This document shows, in pieces, positions 48,221-57,088 of a stretch of 64,000 nucleotides of DNA. The notes beneath the pieces are model-generated. The model did no database searches, was not told where the DNA came from, and saw only the letters and a list, made by a program, of their open reading frames with translations. Source of the stretch: Gammaproteobacteria bacterium (GTDB lineage Bacteria > Pseudomonadota > Gammaproteobacteria > Steroidobacterales > Steroidobacteraceae). The DNA lies in the NCBI GenBank assembly GCA_027366635.1, contig DAHXNE010000043.1, forward strand, positions 1 to 64,000, in the 5' to 3' direction. The first letter of the stretch is position 1. The number at the start of each line of letters is the position of its first letter. Position numbers and translations under genes: made by a program.

Positions 48221-51200
48221 GCGAGGCGCGCGCCACCGTGGACGGGACGGCATCGGACCAGGGCGCGCGCGAGCGCGCAAGCGACCCGCGCGAGTCGATC
48301 GTACTGCAGGCTCCGGCCGGCTCCGGGAAGACCGCCGTGCTGACCCAGCGGATGTTGCGGCTGCTGGCGGACGTCGATGAGCCGGAGGAGATTCTGGCGA
48401 TTACCTTCACGCGGCGCGCGGCAGCCGAGATGCGCGAGCGGGTGCTGCAAGCCCTTGCCGGAGAGGTGGGCGAGGGTGCGTTGGCACGGCGGCTCGGCGC
48501 GCTTGCCGCGCGTGCGCTGGCGCGCTCCGAGGCGCGTGGGTGGCGGCTGCGGGAGGATCCGGGGCGCCTGCGGATCCAGACCATCGACGCATTCAATCTC
48601 AGTCTGGCGAGCCGGTTGCCGCTGGCGGCGCGCTGTGGCGGCCCGCTCAGGCTCGGAGAGCGTCCCGAAACGCTTTATCGGCGCGCGGCGCGCGAGACAC
48701 TGGTCAGGGCCGAGCAGGACCCCGAGCTTGCGGTCGACGTGGGGCTGTGGTTTGAGCGTCTGGACAACCGCTGGGGCAATGTCGAGCGGCTGCTGGCCGA
48801 GATGCTCCGGGAGCGGGCCCACTGGCTGCCGCACGTGTTGGGGTCTGCGCCGCAGCGGCTGAGTGCGCGGGTCGAGGAGAGTCTCGTCCGCATTGCCGGT
48901 GAGCGGCTCGCGGCCGTGTGCACCGGGCTTGATGCGCGGCTGCGGGCCGCGCTCGAGGCCCTGCCAACGGTCGGAGCGCTCGGTGCGGATCCGCTGTCAC
49001 TGCCGGCGTGGCAGCGTCTGACGGCACTGTGCTTCACCCGTCAGGGTCAGTGGCGACGCGCGATCGATCGCCGCCTGGGTGTCGAATTCGCCGATCGGGC
49101 CGCCAAGGCGGCCCTGCTCGAGTGCATCGGGCAACTCGCGGCGCTGCCGGGTGCGCAGGCCCAGTTGCTCGAGGTCGCGGCGCTGCCTCCACCGCGGCTT
49201 CCCGCCGCCGACGCGACGGCGCTCGCGGCGCTGTCCCGGCTGCTGCGCATCGCCGCCGCAGAGCTCGAGATGGGCTTTGCTGCCGCCGCGGAGGTGGATT
49301 ACACGCGCATCGCCGGAGCGGCCCAGGCCGCGCTCAGCGAGGAGGGCGAGCCAAGCGATCTGGCGCTGCGCCTCGGTGTGCGGTTGCGTCACATCCTGGT
49401 CGATGAATTCCAGGATACCTCCGCGGCGCAGACCGAGCTGCTGGCCAAGCTGACGGCGGGATGGGAGCCCGGTGACGGGCGCACGCTGTTCGTGGTCGGC
49501 GATCCGATGCAGTCGATCTACATGTTCCGCGAAGCGGAGGTGGGCTGCTTTCTCGCCGTGCGCGATCGTGGCATCGGCGCGCTGCGCCTGACGCCGCTGC
49601 AGTTGCAACGCAACTTCCGCTCGGTGCCGGCCTTGGTCGAATGGTGCAACGGGACGTTCGGACGGCTGTTTCCCGCGGTGGACGATCTGCGCGAGAGCGC
49701 GGTGTCTTTCAGTGCGAGCGCTGCGGCACTTCCGGGTGGGCGGACGGCCGCCGCGGTTGAGTTGCGCCTGTTCGACTCCGCGGACCACCAGGCCGAGATC
49801 GCGGCGCTGGTCGAGCGGATCGCGGCGCTGAAGAGCGCCGATCCTCAGGCATCGATCGCGGTCCTGGTCGCCGCGCGCCGTCATGCCGAGCACCTCATCA
49901 GCGCACTGCAGGCGCGGGCCGTGGAGGCAATCGGGGTGCATCTGGTGCCACTACAGGCGCTGGCGGTGGTGCGCGACCTGGTCGCCTTGACGCGCGCGCT
50001 GTGTCATCTGGGAGATCGCACCGCGTGGCTTGCGGTGCTGCGCGCGCCCTGGTGCGGCGCGTCGCTTGCGACACTGACTTGCCTGTCGGGTCGCCGGGAC
50101 TGCGAGTTACCTTGGGAGGCGCTGCACGATGCCGAGCGCACGGGCGTGCTCGAGCCCGCCGAGCACACCCGGGTGCAGCGCGTGCGCGCGGTGCTGGCCG
50201 AGTCCTTGGCAGGGCGCGGACGGCTGCCGCTGGCCGACTGGCTCGAGCAGACTTGGCTACGGCTGGGCGGTCCGGATGCCTACCCGCGCGAGCAGTTGCG
50301 GCACGCGCGAGCCTATTTCACCGCGGTGAGCGAGCGCTCCGGGGCGATCGAGCGCGAGGGCGCCGGCGCGCTCGATGAGCTGTTGGGCGGGCTGCACGCC
50401 GAGCCGAGCGCGCACGGCGATCAGGCGGTGCAGATCCTCACGATCCATCACGCCAAGGGTCTGGAGTTCGACCACGTGCTGATTCCCGGGCTCGGCCGGC
50501 GCGCCAATCACGATCGCGAGCCGCTGTTGCGCTGGCTCGACCTGCCGCGCGCCGAAGCGGGCGGGAGTGATTTGCTGCTGGCGCCGGCACCGCCGGTCGG
50601 CGCGGAGGATCCGCGCGGCGTCGGCGCGCTCATCAAGCGGTTGCGCGAGCAGCGCGCCGCGCATGAGCAGTTACGCCTGCTGTACGTCGCGGCCACACGC
50701 GCCAAGCGCTCCCTACACTTGTATGCGACGCTGAAACGCTCGGGGGAGGGACCGTTGCGCCCGACGCGCGGTACGCCGCTGGCGCGCCTGTGGCCCGCCC
50801 TGGGCTCGGATTTCCTGGCCACAGTTGATGCCGACGCGCCGCCGATGCCGCTCGCCTCTGTGGGCCCGCCGCTTGAGGGCGGGATGCGGCTGCGCGAGCC
50901 GTGGCATCCGCCAACGCTCCCCCCGGCGCCGGTGCTCGATCATCTGCCGTTGGGCGGCGAGTCGCTCGAGCCCCCGCAGTTCAGCTGGGTGCAGGAGACC
51001 GCCCGGCATGTCGGCACGGTGGTGCACGCTGAGCTGCAGCGCTGGGCCGAGGCCGAGGCGTTACCGGAACCCGCGGCGGTCGCGGACCATGCGGCCGAAT
51101 ACGCCGCGCGGCTGCGCCGCCACGGTGTGCCTGAGAATGAGCTGCAAGGGGCAACGCGGCGGATTCTGGCGGCACTCGCCGCTACGCTGGAGGATCCCCG

Positions 51201-51510
51201 CGGCCGCTGGATCCTGGCCCGCAGTCACCGCGAGGCGCGCAGCGAGTTGGCGTTGACCGGGCTTGCCGACGGCCGCTTGCGCAACGTTGTCATCGATCGC
51301 TCGTTCATCGATGCGCAGGGCGTGCGCTGGGTCATCGACTTCAAGACGAGCGAGCACGAGGGCGGGCGGCTCGAGGATTTCATCGACCAGGAAGTGTGCC
51401 GTTACCGCGCTCAGCTCGCCGTGTATGCGGCACTGGCCCGTGAGCTTGGACCGGAGCCGGTACGAGCCGGGCTGTACTTTCCCCTGATGCGCGTCTTTGC
51501 CGAGGTGTGA
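48217..51510 (+). CDS. addA: AddA/RecB-like UvrD-type helicase-nuclease
   Basis: The 1097-residue SF1A helicase has Walker A APAGSGKT at residues 32-39, EEILAITFTRRAAAEMRERV (motif Ia), LVDEFQDTSAAQTELL (motif II), VVGDPMQSIYMFREA, LQILTIHHAKGLEFDHVLIP (motif V) and LLYVAATRAKRSLHLYATL (motif VI). The C-terminus is a RecB-type nuclease with VIDFKTSEHE, which makes it AddA-like. With the preceding gene it should process double-strand breaks for RecA. The recBCD and addAB alternatives cannot be separated by name alone. It ends at the tandem-repeat array. Confidence 0.88.
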   Translation: MSEARATVDGTASDQGARERASDPRESIVLQAPAGSGKTAVLTQRMLRLLADVDEPEEILAITFTRRAAAEMRERVLQALAGEVGEGALARRLGALAARALARSEARGWRLREDPGRLRIQTIDAFNLSLASRLPLAARCGGPLRLGERPETLYRRAARETLVRAEQDPELAVDVGLWFERLDNRWGNVERLLAEMLRERAHWLPHVLGSAPQRLSARVEESLVRIAGERLAAVCTGLDARLRAALEALPTVGALGADPLSLPAWQRLTALCFTRQGQWRRAIDRRLGVEFADRAAKAALLECIGQLAALPGAQAQLLEVAALPPPRLPAADATALAALSRLLRIAAAELEMGFAAAAEVDYTRIAGAAQAALSEEGEPSDLALRLGVRLRHILVDEFQDTSAAQTELLAKLTAGWEPGDGRTLFVVGDPMQSIYMFREAEVGCFLAVRDRGIGALRLTPLQLQRNFRSVPALVEWCNGTFGRLFPAVDDLRESAVSFSASAAALPGGRTAAAVELRLFDSADHQAEIAALVERIAALKSADPQASIAVLVAARRHAEHLISALQARAVEAIGVHLVPLQALAVVRDLVALTRALCHLGDRTAWLAVLRAPWCGASLATLTCLSGRRDCELPWEALHDAERTGVLEPAEHTRVQRVRAVLAESLAGRGRLPLADWLEQTWLRLGGPDAYPREQLRHARAYFTAVSERSGAIEREGAGALDELLGGLHAEPSAHGDQAVQILTIHHAKGLEFDHVLIPGLGRRANHDREPLLRWLDLPRAEAGGSDLLLAPAPPVGAEDPRGVGALIKRLREQRAAHEQLRLLYVAATRAKRSLHLYATLKRSGEGPLRPTRGTPLARLWPALGSDFLATVDADAPPMPLASVGPPLEGGMRLREPWHPPTLPPAPVLDHLPLGGESLEPPQFSWVQETARHVGTVVHAELQRWAEAEALPEPAAVADHAAEYAARLRRHGVPENELQGATRRILAALAATLEDPRGRWILARSHREARSELALTGLADGRLRNVVIDRSFIDAQGVRWVIDFKTSEHEGGRLEDFIDQEVCRYRAQLAVYAALARELGPEPVRAGLYFPLMRVFAEV

Positions 51511-51680
51511 GCGCGCTCAGCCGGAGCCCATTTTTTGCCCAAAACCGCGCTGGGCGGGGCAGGAGCCCCGAGCCGGCGCGTGCGGGTAGTGGCCGATCGA
51601 TAGCCGCTTGATTCCCGAGTCGTGATGCCGGCGGGCACGGAAGTTGGTACAGGGACGTACCCGGCCGCTATCGGTGGCCG

Positions 51681-51753
51681 GGTTTTGGGCAAAAACCACG
51701 CTTTTTGCCCAAAACCGCGCTGGGCGGGGCAGGAGCCCCGATCCAGCGCTTTT
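51681..51753 (+). repeat. Repeat unit 2: two adjoining hairpins plus TTTT
   Basis: First hairpin: 51681-51695 pairs with 51702-51716, a perfect 15-base stem (GGTTTTGGGCAAAAA) around the loop CCACGC. Second: GCGCTGG (51717-51723) with CCAGCGC (51743-51749) enclosing CGGGGC-AGGA-GCCCCG, followed by TTTT (51750-51753). The second hairpin plus T-run looks like an intrinsic terminator for addA. The first hairpin is additional. Confidence 0.85.
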
Positions 51754-51854
51754 CAACAATAGTTGTCCATCGACTGACGGTCGACCCCGAGTCACGAAGC
51801 GGCCCGGCAGGGTGACAGGCACAGGGACGTGGCCCCGCCGCCGCAGGTGGCGGA

Positions 51855-51925
51855 CGTTGAGCCAAAAACCACGCTTTTTGGCTCAACGGCGCTGGGCGGG
51901 GCAGGAGCCCCGATCCAGCGCTTTT
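51855..51925 (+). repeat. Repeat unit 3: same architecture with compensatory stem changes
   Basis: First hairpin: CGTTGAGCCAAAAA (51855-51868) pairs with 51875-51888 around the same CCACGC loop. The outer stem differs from unit 2 at several positions on both arms, yet pairing is kept. Second hairpin: GCGCTGG (51889-51895) with CCAGCGC (51915-51921) around CGGGGC-AGGA-GCCCCG, then TTTT (51922-51925) running into the gspN stop codon. Confidence 0.85.
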
Positions 51926-52659
51926 CAATAGGTGCCTTCCAAACCCAACGGCCGGCGGCCGGCGGCATCCTGCGCGCCCAGATACTGCAGGGCCTGCAGG
52001 AGCGAGGGCGACGCGCTCGCGCGGGGAGCGACCTCGGCGTGCAGCACATAGCCGGGTGCGGCGGTCAGGCGCAGCGTGCCACGCAGTGCAAGCGGTCCGC
52101 CCAAGTTGTGCAACCGGCCGATTGTCTTGCCCGCACCGCCGGGAAATGTCGCGGTGAAGCTGCCGAGCGGCGTGACCTCACCGCTGCTGTCGACCAGATG
52201 CAGCAGCACGACGTGTCCGCGCAGGTACTCGATCGCGCCATCGCGTGCGATGACGGCGCGATCGAGGTGCGCCTGGATGGTGCCGGCGATATAGGCGGGC
52301 ACCGCCGGCAGGATCTGCGGATTGATCGGTACGCGGGCAAAAACGTTGCGGGCCTCGATCGGGCCGCGCCAGGGTAGGCTCACCTCGCCGCTCGCGGATG
52401 CGCCGCGCCGCACTGCGCTCAGCTGAGCGACCAGTCGGCCGCGCAGCAATGCCCGCGCATGCACCTGCCAGGTGAGCTGATCCAGGGAGAAGCCCCGTAT
52501 GCTCACGCCCGTGCAGTCTCCGCTCCAGAGCGTTCCAGCGACGCTGGCGCATTGCAGCCGGCCGCGCAGTGCCGGCAGCAGCCACGCCGCCGGCAGATGC
52601 GCGACGAGCACTGCCATGAATACGATCGCGGCGAGCAGGATGGTGAAGGCGCGCTTCAA
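51925..52659 (-). CDS. gspN: Type II secretion protein N
   Basis: The 244-residue protein has one N-terminal membrane segment (RAFTILLAAIVFMAVLVAHL) and a domain with ALRGRLQCASVAGTLWSGDC, TWQVHARALLRGRLVAQLSA and IEYLRGHVVLLHLVDSSG, typical of GspN. It is an accessory of the type II system, bridging the inner membrane platform and periplasm; many systems lack it. It is the last gene of gspGHIJKLMN and ends inside the repeat array. Confidence 0.9.
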   Translation of the reverse strand: MKRAFTILLAAIVFMAVLVAHLPAAWLLPALRGRLQCASVAGTLWSGDCTGVSIRGFSLDQLTWQVHARALLRGRLVAQLSAVRRGASASGEVSLPWRGPIEARNVFARVPINPQILPAVPAYIAGTIQAHLDRAVIARDGAIEYLRGHVVLLHLVDSSGEVTPLGSFTATFPGGAGKTIGRLHNLGGPLALRGTLRLTAAPGYVLHAEVAPRASASPSLLQALQYLGAQDAAGRRPLGLEGTY

Positions 52660-52661
52660 GT

Positions 52662-53138
52662 TCAGGGCTGTTTGAGCTTCAGTGAGGCGTCGACCAGGCC
52701 GGGACCGCCGGCGACCCGGATCTGCGCGCCAGTGACCTGTATCCCGTCTTGCTGGTGCAGGCGGGCCAGCCAGGTGATCAGCGTGTCGAAGGGCGCATCG
52801 TGCAGCTGGACGCTCAGGCCGATGCCGCTCGGGGCGCTGGCCGTGAGCGTCGCGCCGAGGCCGCTCTGGCGGGCCGACTGGTCGATCAGCACGATCAGCG
52901 GCTCATGCGTGCCGCCGGGCGGCGAGCCGGCCGCGGCGAGCTCCGGGGCAACCCGGCGCATCCAGGCGAGATTGGCCTCCTTGCGCTCAACCACCCGGTG
53001 CAACTGCGCGACGCGCCGCTCCAGCGGCAGGATCACGGCAAACACAAACAAAATGGCGGCGAGCACGCCGCCGATGGCGACCGTGCGTCGCTCGCGAGGC
53101 GAGAGCGAGCGTAGCGACGGCAAAGATGGCGCCCGCAT
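52662..53138 (-). CDS. gspM: Type II secretion protein M
   Basis: The 158-residue bitopic protein starts MRAPSLPSLRSLSPRERRTV, has one membrane helix (VAIGGVLAAILFVFAVILPL), a coiled-coil-like stretch, and a C-terminal ferredoxin-like domain (GIGLSVQLHDAPFDTLITWL). GspM stabilises GspL and GspE. It is 3 bases after gspL. Confidence 0.9.
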   Translation of the reverse strand: MRAPSLPSLRSLSPRERRTVAIGGVLAAILFVFAVILPLERRVAQLHRVVERKEANLAWMRRVAPELAAAGSPPGGTHEPLIVLIDQSARQSGLGATLTASAPSGIGLSVQLHDAPFDTLITWLARLHQQDGIQVTGAQIRVAGGPGLVDASLKLKQP

Positions 53139-53141
53139 CGG

Positions 53142-54353
53142 TCAGCTTCCGCGCGTGATGCGCAGGCTGCCGCGGAAGCGGCCGTGCGCGGGGTTTGCGC
53201 TCGTGAGGCGCGCCTTCCAGCCCTGCTGCCCCAACGACTGAGCAAGATCGTTCAGCGCCTCGATCGACGGGGCGGTGAGTCTTAGATCGAGCGCGCCGCC
53301 GCTGAAGCTGAGCGCCTCGAGCTGGGTGTGCGGCACGTGGGCGCGGGCCGTGGCGAGCGCCCCCAGCGCCGTGAAGAAGCCGCCGCCGCCGCCCTGGGCG
53401 CGCACCTCGGCCAGCCGCGCCTGCATCCTGCGGCGCGCTTCATACGGATCACCCGCCCCGGGCATGGCGCGGTTGAAGACGCGGGTGATGGCTCCGTCGA
53501 GGGCATGCTCGCGCCGGTGCAGCACCACGAGTTCGGCAACCTGGCCGATCAGGTGCAGCGCGACCAGCGCCCCGAGCAGCATCGCCGCCCACCGCCACGC
53601 CCGCCAGCCGGAAGCCGTCGAGCGCTTCGGGGCGTAGCTGCCTTGCAGCAGATTGATCGCCTCGGCCGCCGGCAGCGCGCGCGCGAACAACGCCAGCGGG
53701 TCGCCGGCGAGCTGCTGCACCTGGACACTCTCGAAACGCTCGCGCAGCGCCTCCAGCTGAGCGCCCCAACGGCGCCACTCGGTCTCGCCCGCGTACACCA
53801 GCAGCCCACGGGCGGCCGGGTCCGCCAGCGCCAGCTCCAGCGCCTCGCCGAGCGCGTCGGCGCAGAGGCCCACGTAGCCTCCGGAGGGCGTGCGCACGGT
53901 CACCGCATCGTCCTCGAGCAGGGCAACCGCCTGGGCGGGATTGCGCGGCAGCAGCTCGCTGTCGGCGTAGAGCGCCGCGGGCTCGATGCCGGCGGCGCGC
54001 AGCTCGGCGAGCCACTCGTTCATGCGTCGGCGCGCGACCACGGCAACCGGCAGGCGGCCGTTCGGCAGCCGTTTGCCGATCGCGAAATGCAGCGTATCGA
54101 TGTCTTCGGCGAGCTGCTCCTCGAGCGCGAAGGGCACGAGCTGTTGGAGCTTGGCGCCCGAGCGGGTCGGCGGCAGATCGGCGCTCGTCAGCAGCACGTC
54201 GGTCCCCGGCGCGAGCACCACCACGGAGCGGCCGGCCGCCTGCGCCGCAGCGCCGCTGAGCGGCCCGCTCCGCGCGGTGTTGTCTGCGGGCAGCAGCCAG
54301 GAGGCCTGCTGCTGTGCGCCGTGGGGAAGCCTGAGCAGGAGCGAGTCGGGCAT
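53142..54353 (-). CDS. gspL: Type II secretion protein L
   Basis: The 403-residue protein has a large actin-like cytoplasmic domain (GRSVVVLAPGTDVLLTSADL, LQQLVPFALEEQLAEDIDTL, HFAIGKRLPNGRLPVAVVAR), a membrane helix (RWAAMLLGALVALHLIGQVA) and a periplasmic ferredoxin-like domain. It recruits the GspE ATPase to the membrane. The gspE gene is not in the window. Confidence 0.92.
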   Translation of the reverse strand: MPDSLLLRLPHGAQQQASWLLPADNTARSGPLSGAAAQAAGRSVVVLAPGTDVLLTSADLPPTRSGAKLQQLVPFALEEQLAEDIDTLHFAIGKRLPNGRLPVAVVARRRMNEWLAELRAAGIEPAALYADSELLPRNPAQAVALLEDDAVTVRTPSGGYVGLCADALGEALELALADPAARGLLVYAGETEWRRWGAQLEALRERFESVQVQQLAGDPLALFARALPAAEAINLLQGSYAPKRSTASGWRAWRWAAMLLGALVALHLIGQVAELVVLHRREHALDGAITRVFNRAMPGAGDPYEARRRMQARLAEVRAQGGGGGFFTALGALATARAHVPHTQLEALSFSGGALDLRLTAPSIEALNDLAQSLGQQGWKARLTSANPAHGRFRGSLRITRGS

Positions 54354-54373
54354 GCCGGCAATCCTAGCCTAAG

Positions 54374-55390
54374 TCAGTTGGGCGTGTCGCTGCGCAGGAC
54401 GGGTGTCACCATGCCGTTGGTATCCCGGTAGAGCACGGTGTAGAGGATGAACCGAGTGGATCCGGAGCTGATTCGGCTGGTGAGGCGAAACCACTGGGAG
54501 CTCTGGCTGAACAGTTGCTGGAAATTCGTCTGTGGCGCGCCGGTCGCGCCGCCATTGGGGTTGGGCGTCGCGGGCATGGTGTCGGAGTAGGCGGTCTCGA
54601 ATTCGCTGATGGTCGGAAAGCAGCCGCCGGCGGCGGCGCGGTCCCGGGCGAACTGGCGCGGATCGGCGCTGAATTGAGTGTGTCCGAGGTAGGCATCGAG
54701 CACGTAGGGGGACGCCGTGCAGACGTTCAGGGGTGTGCCGACCGGCAGCGCGGTGACATACGGGGCGATGCGCTCGAAGCGCGCGCGTCCGAAGTCCGGC
54801 AGTGCCAGCAGTTCGCTGGCGCTGGTCACCGGAAGGTTCGGCGTTTGATACGGTGGGTCCATTTCCTCGTAGACGCTGTCGGCCGGCGCGCCCGGGATCG
54901 CTGGCGTCGGACTCTTGTCGATCCAGTTGACCCAATCGTCCGCCCAGCGCGGCGAGAGCCCGAGCAGCGTCAGCAGACGGCGAAAGGCGACCAGCTGTTG
55001 GGCGTTGACCGTGACGCCGTTGCTCGCGACCAGGTTGTTCAGATTGAAGCGGCCCTGCAGGTCCGTCAAATGTCCCTCGAGCGTTACACCGGGCGAAACG
55101 GTGAGCGGACCGATCGGCGCAGCCCAGGGCTGCTCGGTGTCGGTGAGGTTGGCTTGCTCGCGGAACGTCTGCTGCAGGCCATAGGCGGCGAACGCCTCGG
55201 TGCCCTGGGTCACCAGCAGCGCTTGGTTGTAGTCGAGCGTCGCGATGGTTTGTCGCGCGGTCATCGCATTGTCGTACGCCAGTGCGGCGGCGATCACGGT
55301 GGCGAGCGCAACCAGCAGGATCGCCACCAGCAGCGCGATGCCGCGCTGGCGAGCCGGCGCGGCCACCGACGGCTTGCCGGCGTGGCTCAT
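54374..55390 (-). CDS. gspK: Type II secretion minor pseudopilin K
   Basis: The 338-residue protein caps the pseudopilus tip. The prepilin-like leader ends QRG (cleavage after Gly17), followed by IALLVAILLVALATVIAAAL without the usual Phe+1 and Glu+5, as is characteristic of GspK. The globular part shows NLNNLVASNGVTVNAQQLVA, WADDWVNWIDKSPTPAIPGA and LNVCTASPYVLDAYLG. ATG 55390 overlaps gspJ by 4 bases. Confidence 0.94.
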   Translation of the reverse strand: MSHAGKPSVAAPARQRGIALLVAILLVALATVIAAALAYDNAMTARQTIATLDYNQALLVTQGTEAFAAYGLQQTFREQANLTDTEQPWAAPIGPLTVSPGVTLEGHLTDLQGRFNLNNLVASNGVTVNAQQLVAFRRLLTLLGLSPRWADDWVNWIDKSPTPAIPGAPADSVYEEMDPPYQTPNLPVTSASELLALPDFGRARFERIAPYVTALPVGTPLNVCTASPYVLDAYLGHTQFSADPRQFARDRAAAGGCFPTISEFETAYSDTMPATPNPNGGATGAPQTNFQQLFSQSSQWFRLTSRISSGSTRFILYTVLYRDTNGMVTPVLRSDTPN

Positions 55391-56025
55391 CCGGGCACCT
55401 CGAAAATCCGCACGATCTTGCCCCAGCGCCGGGTATCGAGCGTCACTTCCACGGCCAGGGGGCGCATCCGGTAGTACGCGTCGAGAGTGGCTTCCGCACC
55501 CGGCGTCGGCGGAGGCCACGCCGTCAGCCACTGGCGATCGAAGTTCAGGTAGCGCAGCTGCACACCGGTGAGATGCTTCAGCAGATTGCGCTTGACCGGC
55601 TTGTCGGCAAGGGTTGGATCGAGCACGTTCCAGTGCAGGCGAATCAGCGTGCCCTTCTTGAACTCGTAGGCGACCCGCTCGAGCTCGGGGCGCTGCAGGC
55701 CGAGGGGGTTGCTCCAGCCGTCGCGCGTGAACATCACCATGGGCTGGGCGGTGGGGCTCGCCTGCAGGGCCGGCAGCCAGCCCTGGCCGTTCGGGGAGCG
55801 GATCGGGCGCGGCGCGAGCTGCACGAAGTCCTGTTCCATGATGCGCAGCGCGTTCTGCAGTGCGAGCAGTTGGTGCTGATCGGCGCGGATGGCCTTGCGC
55901 GCGTGCAGCGACTGCATGATGACACCGTAGCCGATGGCAAACATGATGGCGGCGATGAAGATCGCCACCAGCATCTCGATCAGCGTGAATCCGCGCACGG
56001 GGCGTGGCTGGGACGCGGACCTCAT
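55387..56025 (-). CDS. gspJ: Type II secretion minor pseudopilin J
   Basis: The 212-residue pseudopilin has the prepilin peptidase site PVRGFTLIEMLVAIFIAAIM with Glu+5. GYGVIMQSLHARKAIRADQH, LQNALRIMEQDFVQLAPRPI and WSNPLGLQRPELERVAYEFK are typical of GspJ. It forms the tip complex with GspI and GspK. It overlaps gspI and gspK by 4 bases each. Confidence 0.94.
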   Translation of the reverse strand: MRSASQPRPVRGFTLIEMLVAIFIAAIMFAIGYGVIMQSLHARKAIRADQHQLLALQNALRIMEQDFVQLAPRPIRSPNGQGWLPALQASPTAQPMVMFTRDGWSNPLGLQRPELERVAYEFKKGTLIRLHWNVLDPTLADKPVKRNLLKHLTGVQLRYLNFDRQWLTAWPPPTPGAEATLDAYYRMRPLAVEVTLDTRRWGKIVRIFEVPG

Positions 56026-56495
56026 GGCAGTGACTGGGTTCCGCCCGGCAGGGGCTGGGACGGGACACCGGGGGCCATGGGCGCAATCGTTCCTTCAATC
56101 CATTGCGGTGTGAGTGGATTGGGCGGGGCGATCGCACGGCCGATATATCCGGTGACGCTTGCCGCCCAACCCCGCGACTGGCTCTTGGGTCGCGCCATGA
56201 CCTCGATGCGCTGCACGCCCGGCACGGCCGTCGCACTCACCTTCTGGCGCCAATGCCACGTGTCCTTGGCGAATTTGACCTTGCCGGTACTGGTGCCGTT
56301 GGGCGGATACTGGCCCGAGAGCCGTACGCGCTCGAGCTGGTTGAGCGCAACCCACTCGGCAAAGATCTTGTGGCGCAGAAACAGTGTGACGTTCGCCGAG
56401 GAGGTGAGCGCCTCGAGCACCGCCGCCATGCCGATGGTCACGATCGCCAGGGCCACCAGCACCTCGATCAGGGTAAAGCCGCGCGCGCGCCTCAA
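56022..56495 (-). CDS. gspI: Type II secretion minor pseudopilin I
   Basis: The 157-residue pseudopilin starts MRRARGFTLIEVLVALAIVT with cleavage after Gly6. Typical sequence is IGMAAVLEALTSSANVTLFL, HKIFAEWVALNQLERVRLSG and WHWRQKVSATAVPGVQRIEV. It nucleates the tip complex. It ends with a Pro-rich 30-residue extension. Its start overlaps gspH by 4 bases. Confidence 0.94.
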   Translation of the reverse strand: MRRARGFTLIEVLVALAIVTIGMAAVLEALTSSANVTLFLRHKIFAEWVALNQLERVRLSGQYPPNGTSTGKVKFAKDTWHWRQKVSATAVPGVQRIEVMARPKSQSRGWAASVTGYIGRAIAPPNPLTPQWIEGTIAPMAPGVPSQPLPGGTQSLP

Positions 56496-57088
56496 TGGGC
56501 CGCTCCGCCCAGGGGCCGCTCGACGATACGGTCGTCGGCATCGGGCTTGATGACAAATCCATGGCGCGTTCCGCTGAGCTCGAGCGTAACGCTGAAGGAG
56601 GACAGATCGCCGCTGGAATAGATCATCACCTGGGGCGTGAGCGTGCCGCCGTCACGGTGATGCGGGTGGCGAAGCACGATCCGCCGGCCGTCGAGCTCGA
56701 CGCGCACCGACACGCCAGGCGGCAGGCGGCGCTGGCGCAGAACCTGATCGCGGGTCACGGGGCGCCACTGGTTGCGTTGTTCGGAGAACACCAGGAACTG
56801 ATAGCCTCGCGGTTCGAAGAGAATGCCGTAATTTCGGGTTTGCAGCTCCGCTTGGCCGCGCGTGTAGCGCATCAACGACGCCAGACGCTGCCCGGCCGTC
56901 TTCAGGGCGGAGTCGCCACCGCCGCCGAAGTTCAGCGACAGCACCACGCCGGCGGTGACGATGGCGATGATCGCCAGCACCACCAGTATCTCCATGAGCG
57001 TGAAGCCACGGGCGCCGCGCGCCGACGCGCCAGCCCTCGGCGCGTCGTCAGTTGGTGTTGGTGAGGTTCCAGTTGGCGATTTCGGCAT
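56492..57088 (-). CDS. gspH: Type II secretion minor pseudopilin H
   Basis: The 198-residue pseudopilin has RGFTLMEILVVLAIIAIVTA after a long Pro/Ala-rich leader of about 28 residues, then TAGQRLASLMRYTRGQAELQ, NYGILFEPRGYQFLVF and a C-terminal GSTR-like ELSGTRHGFVI. ATG 57088 lies within gspG (41-base overlap). The prepilin leader is longer than usual, so the start is uncertain; two further in-frame ATGs lie upstream. Confidence 0.9.
   Translation of the reverse strand: MPKSPTGTSPTPTDDAPRAGASARGARGFTLMEILVVLAIIAIVTAGVVLSLNFGGGGDSALKTAGQRLASLMRYTRGQAELQTRNYGILFEPRGYQFLVFSEQRNQWRPVTRDQVLRQRRLPPGVSVRVELDGRRIVLRHPHHRDGGTLTPQVMIYSSGDLSSFSVTLELSGTRHGFVIKPDADDRIVERPLGGAAH

Larger units (their letters stand above)
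51511..51925. repeat. Tandem array of about 171-bp structured repeats (2.5 copies)
   Basis: The 414 bases between convergent addA and gspN hold a repeated unit. The core GCGCTGGGCGGGGCAGGAGC occurs at 51547, 51717 and 51889 (periods 170 and 172). CCCGAGTC recurs at 51614 and 51786, and CAGGGACGT at 51650 and 51822. Copy 1 is partial: its left hairpin arm is missing next to addA. Each full unit has an A5-CCACGC-T5 hairpin followed by a GCGCTGG / CCAGCGC hairpin and TTTT. The open frames read through it are low-complexity and not genes. Confidence 0.9.

Noticed and set aside
51511-51925. A CRISPR array in the addA-gspN gap.
   Set aside because: The repeat period is about 171 bases, copies diverge, only 2.5 copies exist and there are no cas genes nearby.
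51511-51928. Short open frames inside the repeat array on both strands (about 85-100 codons).
   Set aside because: They are translations of the hairpin repeats, share duplicated phrases, and have no ribosome binding site or family match.
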